From: Chelydra serpentina
Taxonomy: Eukaryota; Chordata; Testudines; Chelydridae
DNA: 64,000 bases
Assembly (NCBI GenBank): GCA_037349315.1
Contig: JBAIAC010000033.1
Location: 26,554,001-26,618,000 of the forward strand
Reading direction: 5' to 3'
In this document: positions 60,006-64,000 of the stretch, piece after piece
How the letters are laid out: each line of letters opens with the position of its first letter
Position numbering within the stretch: position 1 is the first letter of the stretch
Made by a program: the position numbers and the translations under genes
Notes under the pieces: generated by a model
What the model was told of the DNA's origin: nothing
Seen by the model: the letters and a program-made list of their open reading frames with translations, nothing else
Database searches by the model: none

Positions 60006-61839
60006 CAGGAGGCCATCTAATATTTAGCTAAAGAGAGTCGTTTTCTTGAAATAGAAGCATAGTGTCCTACCAGCCATAATAGCTCTTATGGAAAAGTACT
60101 TTGGAACTTAATAAGGATAAAACAATATCAATGTATTAGGATTCTATAAAGTTACTCTTAACAACTCCTGTGGGATGAGTATGATTCTCTATTAACTCCT
60201 GTAAGTTTTTAGCCATACTACAGAATTCTACAGCACAGATATGATTCCCTATTCAAATAGAGTGGCTATTATTTTCTATTAAACACTACAGGGATTTTCC
60301 ATATGGGGAAATAGAGGTAAAAAGGAGAAAGAGGGAAGACTGACGGTCAACTTGAAATGTGCATAGTTTTAAGGATTTATGGAGAGGAATTGCTTTTCGG
60401 TGCAATTTAGAGTCATGCAAAAGTAGCCTTTTCTTTAAAGAGCAACCAAGCAGACATAAGACAGCACATCAATTTGGGATACCGCAGTTAGCTGCAAGAA
60501 GTCACTAAAGAAAACAGGGAGGTAACATAGATAGTTACCTACAGGAACAATTGGTGGGGGGAAAAATTGACCTATCTTTTAAAAACCTTTCTTCATGATC
60601 AATGTAATTCTTTTGAGTCTTCATGCCTTTTACCACACAAAACAATAAATGCTTTAATGCATTATTTTCTTAAGCATACTAGCAATGCCTATAACAAAAC
60701 TCAGCCTTTCTGAGCAACGCCACAATAACAAATCAGCGCATATATCCTAGAGCCTGTGAGCAACCCTTTGTCACACATAAACTTGCGTGCATGCATGCAC
60801 AATAGAGGAAACAAATGCTAAGGAACCAAATTTCAGTTTTAAAGAAACAACTGAAAAGAAAAAAACAAACATCTTTTGACCATTTATAAAGAGTCTCTTG
60901 TATATTTTTGGTTCTGTACCTTAAGACAAAACGGAAATTCAGAATGCACAGGATTACCCAGACAAAACAAGCAACATGATGAAAAATCTCCCGCAGTGTT
61001 TTCTCTGTCACTGGACAATATGCCCACGCATGGGAGGGACTGGTCAAGGTCATGTGACACACTCAAGAACCAATGGCACGGCTTAATTCAAAACACTCAG
61101 AGATGCATTTCCCAATGGAAGACATTTAGCTGGGACATATGCACACAAAATTAAGTTTTAGTTTTATTCATATACACTATTAAACTTGCTGATGGACAAA
61201 CAAATCACCCATGTTCCCTGCATCATGGCTCTGAAAACCACAATGGTGGGAAATTATTTTTTCTCCTTTTTAGGTTACTATCTTGGCGGACTATTCTCAA
61301 AGATGAGCCACAATATTTTAAATGTAGAGAGAACAGGCTCCCCAGGCATGGCTTAGTTCCTATTTCAGTTTAGTATTTCAGTTTAGTTATTTTTATTTTT
61401 AGAAGTTCCTGACTTTGTAACAATTCTCCTCACTCGAAATGTGTTATTCCAAAATTGGGAGTAGGCTTCAGCATATTTCAGCCAACAGCTCTTGTAAACT
61501 CTTCGATTATATAAAACGCTGCAACATTAGCGTTTGTGAATGCTAAGTGCACATCAGCCAACTCCTTCAGGATAGCGTGGATGCAGCAGGAACAACAGAT
61601 CTAGAGGGATTAGAGGAAGTGCAACTCTGCAACCAGCTCCCAAACCAACACATGACAAGGGACATGCAGAGACCAAGATGAGGCCAAAATCCCCCAAACA
61701 TTTACCCAGTTGGGTTTTATTTTTAAAGCTTTTGTGCAAAACAAGCTGTTTTCTTCCCATCCCGGCACCTTGCAGTGTTTGGGATACACTTTATTTTGTA
61801 TCATTTAGCATAACACAAGAACAGGGGATTTTCTCACTA

Positions 61840-62238
61840 GCTGGCAGCAGGGGGGGTTCGCAGACCTATTACAAATGAAATCAATAGGCAGCAGGTTTAA
61901 AACAAACAAAAGGAAGTATTTCCTCAGAGTCAACCTGTGCAACTCTTTGCCAGAGGATGTTGTGAAGGCCAACACTATAACAGGGCTCAAAAAAAGAACT
62001 AGATACATTTATGGAGGTTAGGTCCATCAATGGCTATTAGCCAGGATAGGCAGGTATGGTGTACCTAGCCTCTGTTTGCCAGAAGCTGGGAATGGGTGAG
62101 AGGGGATGGATCACTTGATGATTACCTGTTCTGTTCATTCCCTCTGGGGCACCTGGCATTGGTCACTGACGGAAGACAGGATACTGGGCTAGATGGACCT
62201 TTCGTCTCACCCAGTATGGCTGTTCTTATGTTCTTATA
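61840..62238 (+). repeat. CR1 LINE 3' end
   Basis: Reads AGTATTTCCTCAGAGTCAAC, then GGCTATTAGCCAGGATAGGC, CTGGGCTAGATGGACCTTTC and CCCAGTATGGCTGTTCTTAT with tail GTTCTTAT. This is a standard 5'-truncated turtle CR1. Confidence 0.9.
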
Positions 62239-62599
62239 AAATTATTCAAGTGGACAGAATAATCATGGACAATTAAACTTGTTCTAGATTTTATTTACTT
62301 TATTTACGTCTATGAAATCATTGAGATTTATTCTTGTATAACTAAGTATAGACTAAGTACTCTGTAATGAACAGATCAATGTTCAGTTTTGGAAATCCAA
62401 TAAAAGTTATGTATTATACCGTGAGATCCTCCAACAAAAGGCACAAAAGCACTTCACCAACATAAAGGCTCAACGCACCCTTGGGCTGGTAAGAATGATC
62501 ATCATGCCTGTTTTAAAGATGGCCTTGCTAAAGATTGTTCCGGGTGGCACTTGTTCTACAAGGAGGCTATATCCCTTTGGGATTTGCCATGATGATGAT

Positions 62600-62680
62600 G
62601 ATGAAATGGAGACACTGAAAGGTGAAGTGTTTTGCCCAAGTTTCCACATTCAGTAAGTGGCAGAGCTGGGAACTGACCTT
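62600..62680 (-). repeat. MIR/CORE-SINE relic
   Basis: The plus strand reads GAAATGGAGACACTGAAAGG, then TTTTGCCCAAGTTTCCACAT and AGTGGCAGAGCTGGGAACTG, the reversed MIR core. Confidence 0.65.
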
Positions 62681-64000
62681 ATGACAAACATTTTCAAAAT
62701 GACTAATGAGTTTGGATGCCTTACTTTTTAGCTGTCTCACTTCAAACATCTTAAAGGGACCTGATCTTCTGAAAATGGTGAGCACTTGCCCAGTGAAAAT
62801 CAGGCTTCTCTAAGGTATCTCAAATTAGCCACTCAGAAAGTTAGACAGTCTTGAAAATTTAGGCCCATAATTTGGCCCAGCTCTAGCCACCAGACTGACC
62901 CTACTATTCCACCCTAAACTGGTTTGATTAACAATATTCCATTTCCATAGCCTCCTGTTTGAGTTACCACTTTCATTCCCTGCATATATAGAGTGCCCTG
63001 GTTGGGCTGACATTAATTTGACAAAAACAAATATAAAAAAAGGAGGGATTTGTGACCAAGTTTATCTGCTCTCAATTCAGGTCTTGCTGGTACCTGTAAT
63101 GTGCATTATGAGGGAAACCTCTCTATGAAATGGGTCGCAGTGGCATAAGTCTTCTACTGATGGAATCTCCTCAGTGAGCCCGACAGAAAGTTTCCAAGAA
63201 ATGGGGAGAAAAGCATTAGGTTGCCAAGCTTTCTGGTCCTCTAAAAAAGTCTGTTTTTCTGGGACTGTGTTATTTAGAGTGTTTAGTTAGCAACTGGAAA
63301 TGATGCCAACAAACTGTTTACTTAAAAAAAAAATGAAGGGCTTGAGCAAAAAGAGGAAAGAGGGTGTGACATAATATAGAGTAAGATGTATTTTTTTTAT
63401 TGTATGGATTTCGTGGTGTTTTTGTTACTGTTGCTATGGGACACATCCTTTAAGCCACATGCTTATTAATCATGGAAGAATGAGGGCAATGAACTTAAAA
63501 ATATCACAAGACACCCTCTCTGTATGGTTCTCCCTGTAAGCTTCCAAACGAAATAAAACTCTCTATTTTAAAGCATGTCTTTTTGCTAGGAACAGGTCTT
63601 TCTGGGTGTGATGCTCCCAGTGAATGGCTGTTTTGTCACTGAGTTCAGGGGAGGAGCCCCATGATGAATCCAGGTGAAACAGAATTGTTTTTTATAAATG
63701 TAAGGCCAAACAAATCTCTGGTGTAACTATTAACTTTGTTTGGATGATTTTCACCAATGGGCCAAAAACAGACAGGTTATTTTTAGTAAAATGTAATCCA
63801 CAATATGTAAAGACTGAAGAATCAACTAAAGATCATATGCATTTCAGTAATGAGAAAAAGCTCAGAGATGGTCTCATAAAGCTAATGAGGAATTGTATTC
63901 AAGCAGACCAAACATCCTGCTTGGCCAACACTTAGTGAGGAGAAGAAGTGTGTGTGATCTTCTCAAGCACATCTAGAACAAAGACGACTTTGCAAGCTAC

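Larger units (their letters stand above)
58791..64000 (-). other. AKAP13 upstream intron (runs off window)
   Basis: No further coding exon recognised. Contains a TTTA microsatellite (59260-59286), SINE (59824-60005), CR1 end (61840-62238), a GAT run near 62587-62604 and a MIR relic (62600-62680). An AKAP13 exon too short or divergent for me to see is possible. Confidence 0.65.

Noticed and set aside
1..64000. Endogenous retrovirus, CRISPR array or prokaryotic-type system
   Set aside because: No LTR pair, gag/pol motifs, regularly spaced repeats or operon-like gene runs were seen; the window is a eukaryotic gene with transposon-filled introns.

Overview
This window is vertebrate genomic DNA. 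It carries the 3' half of one protein-coding gene on the minus strand, AKAP13 (AKAP-Lbc, a Rho guanine-nucleotide exchange factor and PKA anchoring protein). I identified 24 coding exons between 58790 and 1871. All have GT donors and AG acceptors, and every phase joins: together they encode the last ~1136 residues of the protein, with no internal stop and no frameshift. The gene starts upstream of the window, beyond position 64000. Exon assignment rests on my knowledge of the AKAP13 family and on reading splice sites by eye; no alignment was run.

The source is most likely a cryptodiran turtle. Two SINEs (56376-56579 on plus, 59824-60005 on minus) have a tRNA-like head with A and B boxes and a CR1-like tail. 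This is the arrangement of the Cry I/tortoise Pol III SINE of hidden-necked turtles. The rest of the intronic repeat load (CR1 LINE 3' ends, hAT and Harbinger-like MITEs, MIR/CORE-SINE relics) fits a turtle genome. The species cannot be named from this.

Layout in transcript order, right to left: 64000-58791 is upstream intron with a SINE and a CR1 tail. 58790-51862 holds three exons of the Ser-rich linker before the C1 domain. 41785-34111 holds the Lys/Glu-rich stretch and the atypical C1 zinc finger, split over two exons. 31553-27611 holds four linker exons. 26467-22686 encodes most of the DH (RhoGEF) domain and the start of the PH domain. 22934-14905 encodes the PH domain. 12487-6620 is the C-terminal regulatory linker. 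6178-5729 is a 150-residue coiled coil. 3241-2938 and 1920-1871 encode the basic tail and the stop codon. 1870-1 is 3'UTR and downstream sequence. DH and PH act together in RhoA exchange; C1 and the coiled-coil tail are regulatory or scaffolding regions.

I found no second gene, CRISPR array, structural RNA gene or endogenous virus. The least ordinary material is in the introns: a hAT element made of two outward-facing copies of its transposase 3' end (19468-20922), two diverged copies of a long-inverted-repeat element 14 kb apart (about 32100-33760 and 46440-48110, the second carrying a nested hAT MITE), and an 80-bp perfect inverted repeat (43006-43238). These look like transposon biology rather than a new functional system.
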